NCBI GenBank assembly: GCA_013399115.1
Contig: VXAA01007260.1
Location: forward strand, 83,451 to 147,450
Direction of reading: 5' to 3'
Length of the DNA: 64,000 bases
Origin: Anseranas semipalmata
Taxonomy: Eukaryota > Chordata > Aves > Anseriformes > Anseranatidae
Position numbers and translations under genes: made by a program. The notes under the pieces are model-generated. The model saw only the letters and a list, made by a program, of their open reading frames with translations, had not been told where the DNA came from and made no database searches. Positions within the stretch are counted from its first letter, which is position 1. Every line of letters begins with the position of its first letter. Positions 12,613 through 25,921 of the stretch are shown one piece after another.

Positions 12613-14470
12613 GAAGAGTGGAAATATCAGCTCAACAGGAAATGTTTCACTTTGCCACCAGTATAAAGCTATAGGCAGCATCATGATTCATCCCTATGTT
12701 GAAGGCTGACTCCAGAAACCCAAATATATCACTCTTTAATACCTCAACAAGCAGACAAACCAACAAACAACCCGTGGTTACCAGAACCACTTTAAGAACT
12801 GTAAAAGAAACCTCACACTTGCCGTATTTTCTTTCCCAAAGAATTTCCCAAAGAATGTGACTTTGAAGGAGGTGTACATTACCTGTTTTCTGATGATTAC
12901 CTCCAAAGTTAACTCAGTGTGAAAGGGGCCCAGGGAATTATCTGTTCATTCTCTTCTCGCACCTCCAGGCATGTGGCTGAGTCACAGGAGGGTTGACAGA
13001 CGCCCTGGCAGCTGGAGTTAAATGTGGCAGGGCAGGTTTGTCCTTTGAGACGGAAGGTCCCAGAGTCAACTACTGTCACAGGTGGCCAGTACAGGAAATA
13101 AATATCGTCCCCATAAAATTGCTTTGCATCTCACCGGGAGGAGCACGCTGTATCTGAGTGCACAGTCCGAGAAAGGCAGACGATTATATATATTGGATGG
13201 TGCTGCAATAAAATGTATAAAAATGGCTTAAAGTATTTAAAGAAGGGGCTGTTGAAATGTTATCAGCTGTTATTTGACACACAAGATGGTGTTATTATTA
13301 AGCCTGATGGTATTGGATCCCTTACACCATTGACTTTGATTATCCCTTATTAATGGCTGGTTCCTTTTCCATCTCACTTGCAATACTTTCATTTTCCAAG
13401 CTATGCCTTTTTATCAAGTCATTCAAAAATACTGAAAGTCATATTCCAGCGCTGAGAATTGGAATAACTCTATCTAAAGAACTCGTAAAAGTGTCATATC
13501 CTCAGAAGAGGTGTTCAGAAAATCAAGAGTGATTTCAGCCTTCCTTCGCAGTTGCTGAGCAGTGCTGTTGTCACAGACCACTGGCAGGCACTGCGCCTCT
13601 ACTGTGTCCAACCAGAGCTCCAGCTAGACCACTATTCCTACGCTGATCAAGTCCAAAAAAACAAATTTGCATGGGAATGACCTAAATCAAGGCAAAGGCA
13701 GAGTAAGACATGGAAGATTTTCATTCCTTACTGTGAGGTGATTTATTTAACTAGCCAGCTCCTGAGACTGTGACGACATGCAGAAGTGTAGACGGCGTTG
13801 TTTTCAGTGAACTGTTTGTTGCAATGGGTGTGGAGCTGTGAACAAAACCACAGTTACCTAGGACTACTTTTTCATTATTACTTTTGCTGCAAACAAAGAA
13901 TGGGTTTCCTTACTTTCTATGAAAGAAACGTTATTGCATTAAATAGCTCTCTCTCATTACTTTTACTTCTCAAGCAACTGTGGCTCAAGCCTGGACAGTA
14001 TTTATAGTTTTTTTCTTTCTAGGATTCCTTCAGCTACAGACCACTGCAGGACAATGTGCCCTAAATATAAGCATCAGTAAAATGCTTGATACTAATAACT
14101 GCAAAGAATGTTGAGCCTAGGAAAAAAAGAAAAAAAAAACCAACAACTTACAGATGCTTTTAAGCAGGATAGGGGGAGAAATGGTTTCTGAAATAAGTGT
14201 TTTATTTGATACTGTTCTGCCAATCTTATAGGCTATGTTAATAGCATTGTTAAAGGTGGCAGCGTATTCACTAAGGAGGCGCAAAATCCATTACAGAGAT
14301 TACTAACCTATGCCCTTTTTTGGCTACATAATCTTTGCTTCTGCACACTTGAAAAAATCATTTCTATTTTTATCTATTTGTTAGGGAATTTCTGTAGATC
14401 ATTTTTGCAAAGAAAAGGAAAACAGTTTGATTTCAAAGAAAGCTTACATTTGTTAAGAATGTGCATGTAG
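12613..14470. other. Unique non-coding stretch
   Basis: No gene is recognised. It is slightly less AT-rich than average near 12950-13160. A strong acceptor-like sequence (TTTTTTTCTTTCTAG) ends at about 14022 without a matching donor. Confidence 0.55.
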
Positions 14471-14474
14471 TTAT

Positions 14475-14582
14475 AATGGGTCAGAGTACAGCTCCTCCTA
14501 GCCCCATATCCTGTCTCTAACAGTGCACGGTAACAGATAACTAAGATACGACTCTGGCACACATGCCCGGAGAAGCAGCTGA
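14475..14582 (+). repeat. Ancient amniote interspersed repeat relic (CR1/L3-like)
   Basis: The stretch GGGTCAGAGTACAGCTCCTC...AGCCCCATATCCTGTCTCTAACAGTG resembles from memory an old repeat 3' region shared by turtles, crocodilians and birds, in which GGGTCAGACC, a CATCTAGCCCAGTATCCTGTC block and a GACAGTGGCC block occur in this order. The copy is heavily diverged. I assign it to the CR1/L3 group only tentatively; a library search is needed to name it. Confidence 0.4.
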
Positions 14583-16232
14583 GAAGAATGGTCCTCCCCT
14601 ACAGAAATGCCTGTAGGTGAACTGTGCCCATCATCTTAGGCCAGTCAGAATAACAGTGTTCACAACTGCAGTTCACAAAAGAAGTGTACCCAAAGAAATG
14701 TGGGAGGTGAGTTAGAAAAAGAATTAAAAGTGTAGGCACCATGAATGTTAAAAGAATTCAGCATGAAAGCAACACAAAAAGCACAAGGACAAGCAGCAGG
14801 CCTGTACACTATGGGGGCTAAGATGCATGCGCATTTTACATTCCAAAGAAGTGGGTTCCCCCAAGAAGAGCAGTAATATGAGCATGACTGAGGACTAAAT
14901 CCTTGTAATGCTAAGAAGACTGTCTGGAGTACAGCTTTAACAGATTTTACAACTCTCAGTGTGCACATAATGCATGAAAAGGCTGTCAGTTGTACAACAG
15001 CCAAATTTGCCACTGTGTTGTTAAATCAACAACAGTTAAATCACAGTGGGATTAGGAAGGCATCTGTAATTCAGTACTGGCAGCGCTGAGGGGCAGAAAT
15101 GGACTGGAGCAATCTGACTTTGTGCTTGTTATGACAAGACCTGTTTACAGGAAAAAGCAAGAATAGTTAAAAAAACTCAAGAAACAAAAGGGGACGTGAC
15201 ATACAGGTCAATTTGAGGCAGATAAACATAATATGTAATGGAAGAGCCCTAACAGGAAAAATTGAAAAACTGTGTCTATAATCTGCTTATTAGAACATAC
15301 TAGCATCATACTAGTATCCTAATCTTAGGCATGTTGGTTAATCTGGGGCTACCATATTCTCCTATTTTTCCATGGAAAAAAAAAAAAAATCCTAATGGTT
15401 TTGTTTCAATGAAGAAAATGTTTAAACTTTAGAGTTTTTAATGACATCACATTCCTAGCAACTAGCTGTTCTTTCTAAGAATTTGCATTGATCCAAAGCT
15501 GAAGAATAGCACCTATAAAAGAAGTTGCTACCTCTCACTAACAATTGAGTACATACTGCTTAATTTATCCAGGGAGATCTAGTAACAGAAATGCAACAAT
15601 CTAGTGCATTTGATAAAAAGTCTGTGAAAGACTCAGTGGAAGAGTGTGAACATACAGAAAAGAAGCTCCTAGCTGTGCTCTTTGGAATGAAATCATCACA
15701 TCAAGGTAAATCTGCTTTGTACCTCAGTGAGGTTTGATCATGAGCTTCAGAAAGCAACATGAAAAAGCCACTGCTGAAAGCATCCAGGTGACTAAAATGT
15801 CTGCTATTCAGCTTCAAGAGCTATCAGTTGAAGATGAGGCCTCGCCCCCCAAATTAGGACTGAGATAATTTCTTAGTTTACAACACTGATGGCTCTTCCT
15901 GTCAAGAACATGTGATAGTCTGAACACGATACAGTATATGCCCTGCTCTTGTGAGAGACTATATAATCTGAAAAGCACTGAGATGACAGGTAAAGACAAT
16001 GTGGATGGAAGATGTACCCTATGTGTCAAAAGTGTTTCAGTATTCCCAGTGAACTGACAGTAGCTTAGAAAATAAAATAGACCAGAAAAGCAAGATTCTG
16101 CTTTACACTAGATTTATCTACAGAGGAAGTAAAATGATAGCTAGAATAAATAAATAATAAAATTAAGAATACCAAAGTAGTGTAGCAAACTGGTACAACA
16201 GAGGAGCAGAAGCTCTGAAACCATGATAACAG
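14583..16232. other. Unique non-coding stretch
   Basis: No gene is recognised. An open frame on the minus strand at 14660-15013 has no recognisable domain. An A run lies at about 15376-15389. Confidence 0.55.
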
Positions 16233-16503
16233 ATCACAGAATCACAGAATGCCTTGGTTTGGAAGGGACCTTAAAAACCATCCAGTCCCAACTCCCCTGC
16301 CATAGGCAGGGATGCCACCCATTAGATCAGCTTGCTCAAAGCCCCATCCAACCTGGCCTTGAGCACTTCCAGGGATCCACAGCTTCTCTGGGCAACCTGT
16401 TCCAGTGCCTCTGAGTGAAGAATTTCCTCTTAATCTAAATCTCTCCTCTGTTAGTTTAAAACTGTTCCCCCTTGTCCTATCACTATCTTTCATGCTTGCC
16501 TTT
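16233..16503 (-). mobile_element. CR1 LINE, 5'-truncated copy
   Basis: It begins on the plus strand with ATCACAGAATCACAGAATG, then a GGTTTGGAAGGGACCTTAAA motif and CCCCTGCCATAGGCAGGGATGCCACCC, typical of a different CR1 subfamily from the copy at 12.2 kb. About 270 bp of the 3' end remain. It includes the block corresponding to the LEVFKASLD-type C-terminal end of ORF2 on the minus strand, now broken by indels. Confidence 0.92.
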
Positions 16504-19093
16504 TGAAAACCACACAATGTTACAGGAAAAAAATGTAAACTGCACTGAAACAGAATATTCTACAACCATCTGGATTAAGAACAGAGAAACTAAGTTAGAA
16601 AAGGGAGCACTACATGGTAGTGTAGCCAGACAGCTTCAGCCACTCTGAGAGCCTTTATCGTCTGTTGGACTCTGTTAAAAGTGTTGGAAGAAACCTAAGC
16701 AGTATAGAGGGCCAGTCCAGTAGTGCTCAAAAGAACGTAACATAAGCAAAATTAATTAGAAGTTCCTATCAACAGTGGTGACATGAACAAGAAATGTAAA
16801 TCTTTTGAAGATCATGCATTGGAGGACTACCAGGCCTCACAGACTACAGCAAAAAGACAGTAACGTGTAAAAATACATTCCAAAAATGACAAAATAGCAG
16901 CACAAAAAGGGAAAAAAATAAAAAAATAAAAAAATATAGCAATCCTTCAGAAATTTGGAGATGGCATCAAGCAGTTAACTACACAAGCAAGTTAATTAGA
17001 ATAGCATGCAGAAAGCAGCATCTTTCCAGACCCTAGCACTGGTTAAGCTGACCAGACCTGCATCAAGAGCTCCATCATTGCTCAGCGCACGGTACAGGAC
17101 ACAATGCAGTTGCCAGCTGTGTAGAGGAAGTGCAATAGGCTGATGATACAAATGACTCAAATCTTGTATTTATCCTCCAACTTGAATTCCAGTGTAACCG
17201 CGCATGGATGTTAATCTGCAACATGTGGGACAGAAAGAAGTTTACAGAAATATTCCCTAGTGCTCTTTCCCTGAAAATCTCTATTGCAATCTTAAATTAC
17301 TTCATTTTTGAGAAAATTATCAGAATATAAGGTCAGATTGATAATATTATGTTGCCCAGATTGTATTTGGAGACAAATTCTCCAGTTTTGTCCGCAGGGT
17401 GAACAACGTAAGTTGAAAGTGAAACAGTCCTAGTAAATGATTTGTGGCTTTAGGAAATACATACCTTCAGTTAAAAGAGACTACAGGTATTCTTCCTCTC
17501 ATTGCATGCCTGAATCTTTCAGGGACTATTTCCCACAACTCTTTTTATTTATAACTGATCTTGTATATAAACGAAATCTGGGGAGAAATGTGTTCAGAAA
17601 CATCTCAGGCACAAGGGAGGTGAAGGTAGTCTACTTAGTTAAAACTGTATTTTCTATCTATTCAGCACCGTTCAGTGTCCCTCTGCTGATTCTCACAGAA
17701 AACCCCTAGGCTGCTCCATGCTAAAAGAGATGTCTTGAGATAGTATGTTTACAAGAGACGCCTCACCTGCCTAGGTTGGCAGAAAGGTATTTTTTTCTGA
17801 TACTGCTGTTTCTGTAGAACCTGTTGGAAATGGGAGCATTGTCTCAGATTATATCCCACTAACCTAAAGCCTCATGAGGGTTCATGAGTGCAGCAAGAAT
17901 TAGAAGTAGCTTACATCCCTGTTTCGTGGCTTCAAAAGACCTTGCTAGGAAAGCAAGTATTCATAAATCATCTGAAAAATAATGTAAGCACAGGGAAATG
18001 CCTAGCAGTGAACAAGCGAAGGCAATAGCTCCTAAAAGATTCTCTGTGGGGAAGGAGGGGTGAGTTGGACCACCATGGCTGGAGAATTTCCCAGTGCTTC
18101 ACCTGACAGGAACAATTAGGCATTGATAATAGAATAATTTGTGTTTGATGAAATTCAACTGGGAACTTCAACTGTGGAGAATCAGATGATGTTCATTACC
18201 GCACTGGAGCTTTCCCTCGAAAGGCAACTTGCAGATGTCATGCTAAAAGCAGCAACTGTTTGAAGACTAGTTTCTACAGTAGCTTAAAATATTTCAACCA
18301 AATGGCTCTCAGGTACAAAATGGACATGAATGTTCTGTGTTTCTTTATGGAACGGGTTGCTGTTATTGTCTTTTTTGCAGTCAATAGAAATGCTACCAAT
18401 ACCTTTCTCTAATTGAGCAGGCTAGATCTGCTTATGAAGGCTCAGGCATTCAAAAGTACAATGGCTTTTACTGAGTATATAGAAAACTATTTTATAGTAA
18501 AATGTTATTATACATCTAAGCACATGTTAGAAATAGAACAGAAATTACCTAGACCTATTGTATGCTCCAAAACACAGGTAACAAGAGCCAGCATGCAGAC
18601 AATATTCATGTAGTTATAATTATTTTGATGCAGAATTAGAAGGAATAAAACGATAAAATTGTAAGAGTAATACACTCATAAGTTGTCATGCTTTCCTTAA
18701 TCACAGCTAAAACATAAAGGAGGGAGAATATAAACAGGAATAAATGAAAAAGGTACTCAGGACATGTGTACAAATATAAATAACAGCAGTAAAATACAAA
18801 TCCTGAAAAGCAAAACAATAACCTCTGTAAACAGTGTTTTAATGGATAAAAATGGGACCACATTCAAGTGAAAAGTGTTCTGTATTGGATTATCTGGGAA
18901 TCTAATGGTATGAATTTTAAAAACTTTTTTTTTTCCTTTTGCAGTAAAAAAATAGTAGACACATGAGTAGAGTAGGGATTTTCCATTACTCTAAAATAAT
19001 ATTTGTATTATTCCTCAAATCCAAATTATATTTCAATTACATTGGGATCAATTGAGATTAGATAGTAACAAAATGATGGACTTGTCCAGAACA
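16504..19093. other. AT-rich non-coding stretch
   Basis: No gene is recognised. Contains an AAAAAT-type patch near 16910-16938. Strong acceptor-like sequences end at about 18381 (TTGTCTTTTTTGCAG) and about 18945 (TTTTCCTTTTGCAG), but all frames after the first contain early stops. Confidence 0.55.
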
Positions 19094-19606
19094 AATACTG
19101 GTGAGGCCACACCTGGTGTACTGCGTCCAGTTCTGGGCTCCCCAGTACACTGCATGGAGCTACTGGAGAGAGTCCAACGAAGGGTCACAAATAAGGGACT
19201 GGAGCACCTCTCCTATGAGGAGAGGCTGAGAGAGCTGGGACTCTTCAGCCTGGAGAAGAGAAGGTTCAGGGGGGATCTCATCAATGTCCATAACTATCTG
19301 AAGGGAGGATGCAAAGAGGGTGGAGCCAGGCTCTTGGCAGTGGTGCCCAGTGACAAAACAAGAGGCAACGGGCACAAACTGGAGCACTGGAGGTTCTGTC
19401 TAAACATCAGGAAGCACTTCTCCACTGTGTGGGTGACAGAGTGCTGGCACAGGTTGCCCAAGGAGGTGGTGGAGTCTCTGTCCTTGGAGATGTGCAAAAG
19501 CTGCCTGGACATGGTCCTGGGCAACCTGCTCTGGGTGGCCCTGCTTGAGCAGGGGGTTGGACCTGATGGGCTGCAGATGTCCCTTCCAACCTCAACTACT
19601 CTGTGA
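19094..19606 (+). pseudogene. CR1 ORF2 C-terminal fragment, frame still open
   Basis: The frame translates to the conserved C-terminus of the CR1 polyprotein. Motifs in order are [18 protein letters not shown], the YLKGGCKEGGARL block, the RGNGHKLEH block, and HRLPKEVVESLSLE, with a stop inside the 3' octamer at 19606. It is continuous with no stop or frameshift over about 170 codons. That means little decay, but the fragment lacks the endonuclease and catalytic YADD part, so it has no activity of its own. The open frame extends upstream to 19052 through non-CR1 sequence by chance. Confidence 0.85.
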
Positions 19607-19614
19607 TTCTGTAA
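19094..19614 (+). mobile_element. CR1 LINE, 5'-truncated, plus-strand copy
   Basis: This is about 520 bp of the 3' end of a CR1 element, beginning at the ACTGGTGAGGCCACACCTGG block and ending in CTCTGTGATTCTGTAA, the octamer-type tail. The 5' part, including the endonuclease and catalytic reverse transcriptase regions, is absent, as is usual for dead-on-arrival copies. Its reading frame is still open (see the separate entry). No clear target-site duplication is visible, which is normal for CR1. Confidence 0.95.
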
Positions 19615-22600
19615 TTGCATGCTTTTATATGGATTTGCATGCAACAGTAGTAAACACTATAAGCCAGCACATCACTGTAATTTTTTTTTTTTTTTTTGCA
19701 TAAAAAAAGCACTATTTGAAATGGTAACATTTGGAAATTGGAGAAGGGCAAAGTAAAGGTAAAGATAGACAGCAGACTGCAAATATATAAATTCTAAGAG
19801 TTATGTTAGTTTACCTTCCTGAAAAGGCCCTATTGCTATGGAGAATATAAAGATATTATGCTTTTCTGCCATAACAGATGGTTTAGGAATAATAAATCAG
19901 AACAAATAAGACTATTCTCAAATTTTATAGGAATCTACTTGTCATTGCTTATTGGATAAGCATGAATGAAAAACTAAATACAGATGTTTGTGTGCGTTTG
20001 TGTGCTTGATGACTTGATGGTGAAAAGAAAAAGAGTATTTCCAGTGTAAATCTAACATAGAAAGAATGAAATATCACAGACTGTCTCAATACATGTCCAT
20101 CAGTTCCTTATCCATGCAAAAATTCCTAATTTATGATTATCCAAGCAGCATCTTTGCTTGTGTATTGAACTATAATGTCCAGTATATGTCACAATATTCA
20201 CACAGAAGCAAATATATCTAAATTGTGCTTTACACCAGCAAAGTCACTAGTTATGATAACTAAATTTCTTAAAAGCCAGTGAAATTCCAGGCCACCTTCA
20301 TCTGAGAAACATTGCTTGCAGCTTTTCACACACACACCCCCCAATGGATTTTATTGAATTTGCCTTTCAAATCTCTTTTAGTCTGAAAGGTAAATGAAAT
20401 GTTTGTGTTCCCCACACAATAAAACTTTATAGTATTGGTAAGTAATTTATTTCAAAACTAGTCTGATAAAAGCTCTGTAGACTAATTGTTCACTGTTTGA
20501 AAAATTATCTTTTGTTTATTTTACATTTGTTTCAATCTCTTTATTTATTCCAAATGTCCCCTTGAGTTGAGGGTTCTGATTCCTGCTTCATTTACAGCAT
20601 CCTCTGTGGTATTCTCAGTCTTACCTAGATAACATTTTGCAGAGAAAATTTTCAAATTAGCCTCTGCCAGCCTCTGTTACTTCACTGCAGGATACTTCAG
20701 TCAGTTGCTGCAGTATAGCCATATATAGCGTACACTTTTTTTCTGTCTGATACTGTGTTAATATTTTTTTTATTAGATTCGGCAGTTTGTTTCAGCCCTT
20801 CCTCTTGACTACCAAATGACCAGTCAAGTCCCCAGGGAAGGTTTTCATTTTCTTTATTTCTTCTCCTTCGGAAATCAAAATGAGAATGAGAAATGAGTGG
20901 TGGAGTTACTTGTATGTTATCACTGAATGTCTGTTGCAAGATAAACCTGAAAGACAAAGATACAGATAGCTTTTGTTCCAGCTGTGACAGTCAGATCCTG
21001 TTCACACTGAAACCTATTGAGGTTTTGCCATTGATAGCATTGATAATATTCCTGAAGGCACCTGATTGCTTAGAAGCCTTGTTTTTCCATACTCACAGAG
21101 GTTTGAAATATTACCCCATTTTAAAACATAGTAATGGGGGGGAAAGGGGAGTATTCATTTCCTTATTTCTGTTTTAACTAAGACAAAACCTGACCCAAGC
21201 TTATATAGATTATTGTGAGGGTTGTATAGTTTTCCTTGTTGTTAAAATATATATCAAAGTGAAATACAAGTGGGAATGTGAAGTTGTGTAACCATTTTTT
21301 TATAGGTATTAGAAGTATAACTGTTCATGAAGTTTTAAATAAGTTTTTAATAAGGCATTTGCTTGTGTGTTTCAGTGGTTTGCTCAGAGCTGCTTCTATT
21401 TATTGCTTCCAAACCAAACTAAAGTTCTTTTGAATTATCATCTTCCAATTTAGTTTTCCTGGAAAATTGCCAGACAAGTTTTTTCCAGATAAGGCAGAGA
21501 AAATTCAGTAAATCTAAACATTTTGATTTTTCATTTCAAAGCAATGTTTCAAAATGGATATACAAAGGAAGAACGAAGCAATCCTAAAGAAAAGCAAAAT
21601 GGGTTTCTAGGATCACTCAGTATACTTTGCTGGTCTTGAATTTTTTTTTTTTTTAATACATCTAGTTAATTAGTTCATTGGTTTGTTTGAAATACATTTG
21701 GAAATCCATTATTCAAGCAACTCCTTCTGAAGTTGCGGATTTTGAATTTCCTTATTTATGGCCACACAATAAAAGGAATTATGTTCCTTTTTAACAGATA
21801 ATTCAAACATTCAAAGCAGTTTTCTAGTCTGTTATATAAGCAGTCATTGTGATTGTTCAGAGCCAGAGAGTACGTTTTTTTATTGTCCTTCTCTTAAGAG
21901 TCTGTCAGACCATCAAGAGAAGTGCACTATATGTAGCACCTGTGTTAGTCTTCTTTGTCTGCCACCAAGGATAGATCTTTTCTCCCCTTTGCCAAAAATA
22001 AGTGGAAATCTGAATGATAGGTTGGTGTTGTTAGTTGAGAAATTGACCTTCTGTACTCCCCACAGTTCTGACATTTCAAAATAAAGTTCTCAGGAATGAG
22101 GACTAACTAAAATCTTGAGAAAGTTTCTAATGCAAAAATTATGTGAATAAAATTGTCCAAGTACTTTCAATGAATCTTTTGTTAATAATAAAAAAAAAAA
22201 AAAAGTGGAGCAAAATGTACAGAATGAGTTAGAATGCTTCCACTAGATTGAACCTAGTATGCTCTGTTAGCACTTTTTCAACCATCTCTGGGTTATTACC
22301 TGTCAATTGCAAGCTCGGTTGTGACAATGACATTTTTCCATCTTCTCTGCAGTGGTTACTAGTGCTTCCCTGTCAATGGTGATTATCACATAGAGCAGTA
22401 CCAAGCAGGTTCTGGTAAAACGATTGATTAAGGAATTGTGTGCATCCACTAAGGGCAGATAAGTACTTAGGGGAACACCAGCGATGGGTTACCTTCCCGT
22501 AAGCTTAACCGCCAGAACCTCTCAGGCAGCACAATTTCACATGAAAGATCTCAGCTGTTAGGCTCCCTTGCCGTTTACAGGCAAGCTACTGCGAACATTT

Positions 22601-25600
22601 TGTTAGAAAAGTACTACTGCTTGCAAAGTGTCAGGAGGTGCAGCAGCTGATAAGAGGAATAACAGCATTTTTTGAACAAGTGACTGAGCTTTGAAAGAAG
22701 AGAGAAGAACATGGCAAGTGTTGTGTGAAATGGATTTTCTATATGGAAAGTTTGAAATACATGGACAGAAAGTAATTTTAAGAATAAAGATTCGATGAGA
22801 AATGTCAAAAATATGGCAGAAAGATGCTTTCTTAGGCCTAGTTTCTTTATTCTATCTCTAAATATTCTGAATTCTTCTAGTATTCTTTTTATAAGGAAGT
22901 ATGAAAGATATTTCTGCAGAATATTTTTTGCACTTAAGGGTGCAACTTGTTACATAGATCACTCGAGGGAGATATTTCATATCTAAATTACAGTATTTTC
23001 TCCACTCATGTATTTTAAGCCTGTATAGATCAAAGAAAGATGTGACAGTGATAAAAAATGAATAAATTAACTGAAGGCAGTGCTTCTGGAAAGTATTCAG
23101 TCATCTGCCCTCACATCTGTAAACACGTGTGGGTTATTCGCTACGTTTTACCATGGTATCGGAAAAGTTCTAAACACTGCCTTAACCAGGTATGACTGAG
23201 CTTGTGGGATATGACAAGGTGTTGATGCATTCCTTATCCTCTGCATTCCTCATTTATGTACAATCTCTGGCGAGTCCTCACCTTCTGAATTTCCTGGCAA
23301 CAGGGTTTACAGCTGCAGTGAGGGAGTCACTAAATGGAATAAATGCAGAAGAGAAAAATGGAGCTAGAGATCGGTTTTCAGTCTGACAGTTCATCCAACT
23401 TTGCTGGACAAATCTGTTATTTTCTTGATGAATTTGCTTTCCTTGTTGTTTTTCGAAGTTGCAAGACGCCAGGCAAGGTCATTAAGCAAGAGGAAAATCT
23501 CTGGCTTTCTGTTTTCCTGTAGGGCAAGTATAGATCACAGTTCAGAATAATATTGCTTCAGGCTAATGGATTTACTGCTTTGTTTTATTGTTTTGTTTTT
23601 GTTTTCCTCTTACTCATTGATACCCCATGTTTAACTCCAGTCTTGTATGGCCACTGACATTTTTCAAACAAGAATGGACAAGGAAAAGAAAACTTAAGTC
23701 TCTGTACGATTTTCCTTATAGCTAAAGGCAAAGATAATGCTGCAGGCTCTTTGCCGTTTGAGTCTCCCCTGGTGCCCTGTTCGATGAGGAAGTTACTGTG
23801 ATTCGAATGTCCGGTTCCTTAGGAGTTATTCCCTCAGGCCATACTGAGGCACGCCCAGGTAAGGCCAAGGCTGTGACTGAGAAAAACAAGTTTATGCAGA
23901 CCCCTTTCTACCCGAGCTTAGCAACAGTGTTCTCCGCTGCATTTGGGGACTGACCAGCACCACCTTTTTTCAGAGGACATTCACTTCACCTGGGATGAGC
24001 AAGGTGCTGCCTTCTTGTTGGCAGAGGAAGAGGAGCGTGACAGCGGTACGCTCACCCTCGGTTGTCGTAAACAGAGGAAGCAAGGCTTGCTTGGTCACAC
24101 ACAGCCTAAGTCTGTCTGCAGCCTTTCAGAACGGAATTTAAACTCAAGTAGCAGATAAAACAGAATTTGATCGAACGAAAGGGGAGGATAGAAAAAAGAA
24201 ATATTTTATCTGTCCCTGAGGACATACGGGATTTAGCAGATCCTTTCTCAGAAACCCATATATAGATAAAAAAAACTTAATCCCTTCTGCAGTTCTGGAA
24301 GGTAAATCTTTTATCTTTCTTCAAGTTCCTACCTATCTGAAACCAAGTAACTGCAACAACCCCAGCCTCAGCTCACCCACTGATTTTTGGAGAAGGGGTT
24401 TTTATATATTTATATACAAACACAGCATAGTATCATGCCAGGGAAGCAATACGACTTCAGCAAGAGGGCTGTTTACTCCAGCATTTGACTGGATAGTCTT
24501 CTAATGTAACTGTACATACCTATTTGCTTTCAGGCATTCAGCTTCTGTCCCATTAATTTCAGTTTACTGTGCAATTACAATTTATCCTTTCCAAGAGTTA
24601 CATGCATCTGCAACACCATTAATTGTATTTGTTGTGCTATGAGCTTTAAACCTTTATAAATACCATAGAGATAGCAATTAAAGCATCAAGGAAAGTGGCT
24701 GTTGTATGAAAGAGTATTAATACCTGTATGGAAAGATGCACCATATTTCTTTAGGGGATATATCAACTCTCCATAAAATAACTATTAAGATATAATTATT
24801 TGTGGTCTTGAGGCTGATTTGAGGTGGCTCCTGAACAGTAACAATTCTTTATAATGTTGATTGTCCTTTAAGGTATAAAAATTACCATGAGTTTTGTAAC
24901 TCATGTCCCTCTCTGCTGCTGCTCCCATCTACAGATGTCTAAGTAAATGAAAGGAAAGAAGATATGAGACGTAGACTTTCACTGAAGCTTATCTGTGAGG
25001 AAGAAATGTCTCTTCTTCCCTGGGAGTGGGACCATTCTTTAGTTCAGCAATGATATCAAATGATGCTCAAAACAAAGAAACTGATACCTGAGTCACCAGG
25101 CAGGAAAGGGCTAAATAACATGAAATGTCTTATCTCCCTATTCCACATCAGTCTTTCAAACCTGTTTTGAATTTCTGGGGAAGCAGCAGGAAGATAGTAC
25201 CACAAAGGTGAAAGCAGATGAGAGTCCTAATTGTGCTAAATTCCCAAGCCATCTTAGAAGACTGGATCTTAAAATAAAAAAATAAAAAGAACATAATCAT
25301 AAAACCACACAACCTTCCACCCCCACATTTGTTGTAGTCACAAGTACAAAAAAAAAAAAAAAAGACTTTAAAAAGGTGAAAAAAATAAAAGACATTTCAT
25401 AAAGAACTCCTAAATAGGAGTAATAATGTATTCTTGCATAATTAGGAAATTTATATAGCTATTAGCCTGTCTTCCTGCGCAGATCAGAATTTCATTAGGG
25501 TCTGGGTCCAGCATTCTGCAGGCCCCAGAAATAAGGTTTAATCTTATTCTTCTTGTTGTTTTGCTATATACACCTCACTTTGTTCATTTGGAATTTTATG
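19615..25600. other. AT-rich non-coding stretch
   Basis: No gene is recognised. T run of 17 at 19681-19697, A run at about 22189-22204, A run at about 25349-25364. Slight CpG enrichment at 23740-24180, where a donor-like CCCAG|GTAAGG occurs at about 23860. The block at 24520-24700 contains several ATTA/AATTA homeodomain-type sites and may be a conserved non-coding element, which cannot be decided from one sequence. Confidence 0.5.
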
Positions 25601-25627
25601 GCTCCGTACTGTAAAGTTCCTGAAAGA

Positions 25628-25829
25628 CCAATCAGACAAGCAAAGCAGAAGGAAGTTAAGCACAAGGACGTACTGCAAGCACATTTTCAAAGTATGTTGA
25701 CCAATGAATGGGCTTTCGAGCTGTCTTCATAGACACACAATTACCTTTCATATATAAGCCCTCTTGCTAAGTGATTCAAAGTCCAAGTTCTTTCAGGAAA
25801 GGTCTGCCCACACTCATTTGTCTCTCCAG
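25628..25829 (+). promoter_or_regulatory. Candidate TATA/CCAAT promoter with first-exon donor
   Basis: Seen: CCAAT boxes at 25628-25632 and 25701-25705, a TATA box (TATATAAG) at 25751-25758, and a donor-like CCAG|GTAAAG with the exon edge at 25829. If transcription starts about 30 bases after the TATA box, near 25781, the nearer CCAAT box lies at about -80, the canonical position, and exon 1 would be about 50 bases of untranslated leader. No ATG occurs in that leader. A tissue-restricted TATA-type gene would fit, but no downstream coding exon was recognised, so it could drive a non-coding RNA or be coincidental. The same GTCTCTCCAG could alternatively act as a splice acceptor. Confidence 0.3.
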
Positions 25830-25906
25830 GTAAAGTTTAAAACACTTCCTCTATATATTATTTAAATGGTGATAAATTTGAACTTTTTACATGTTAAGAA
25901 AAAAAA

Positions 25907-25921
25907 CACACACACACACAC
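25907..25921. repeat. Short (CA)n repeat
   Basis: About seven CA units following an A run. Confidence 0.8.

Noticed and set aside
20368..20437. Acceptor plus GTAAGTAA donor pair
   Set aside because: All frames stop early and the interval offers nothing beyond the signals; weaker than the pair at 51.0 kb.
23825..23860. 36-nt open segment between GTTCCTTAG and CCCAG|GTAAGG
   Set aside because: Donor is good but the acceptor has a poor pyrimidine tract; too weak to list as an exon.
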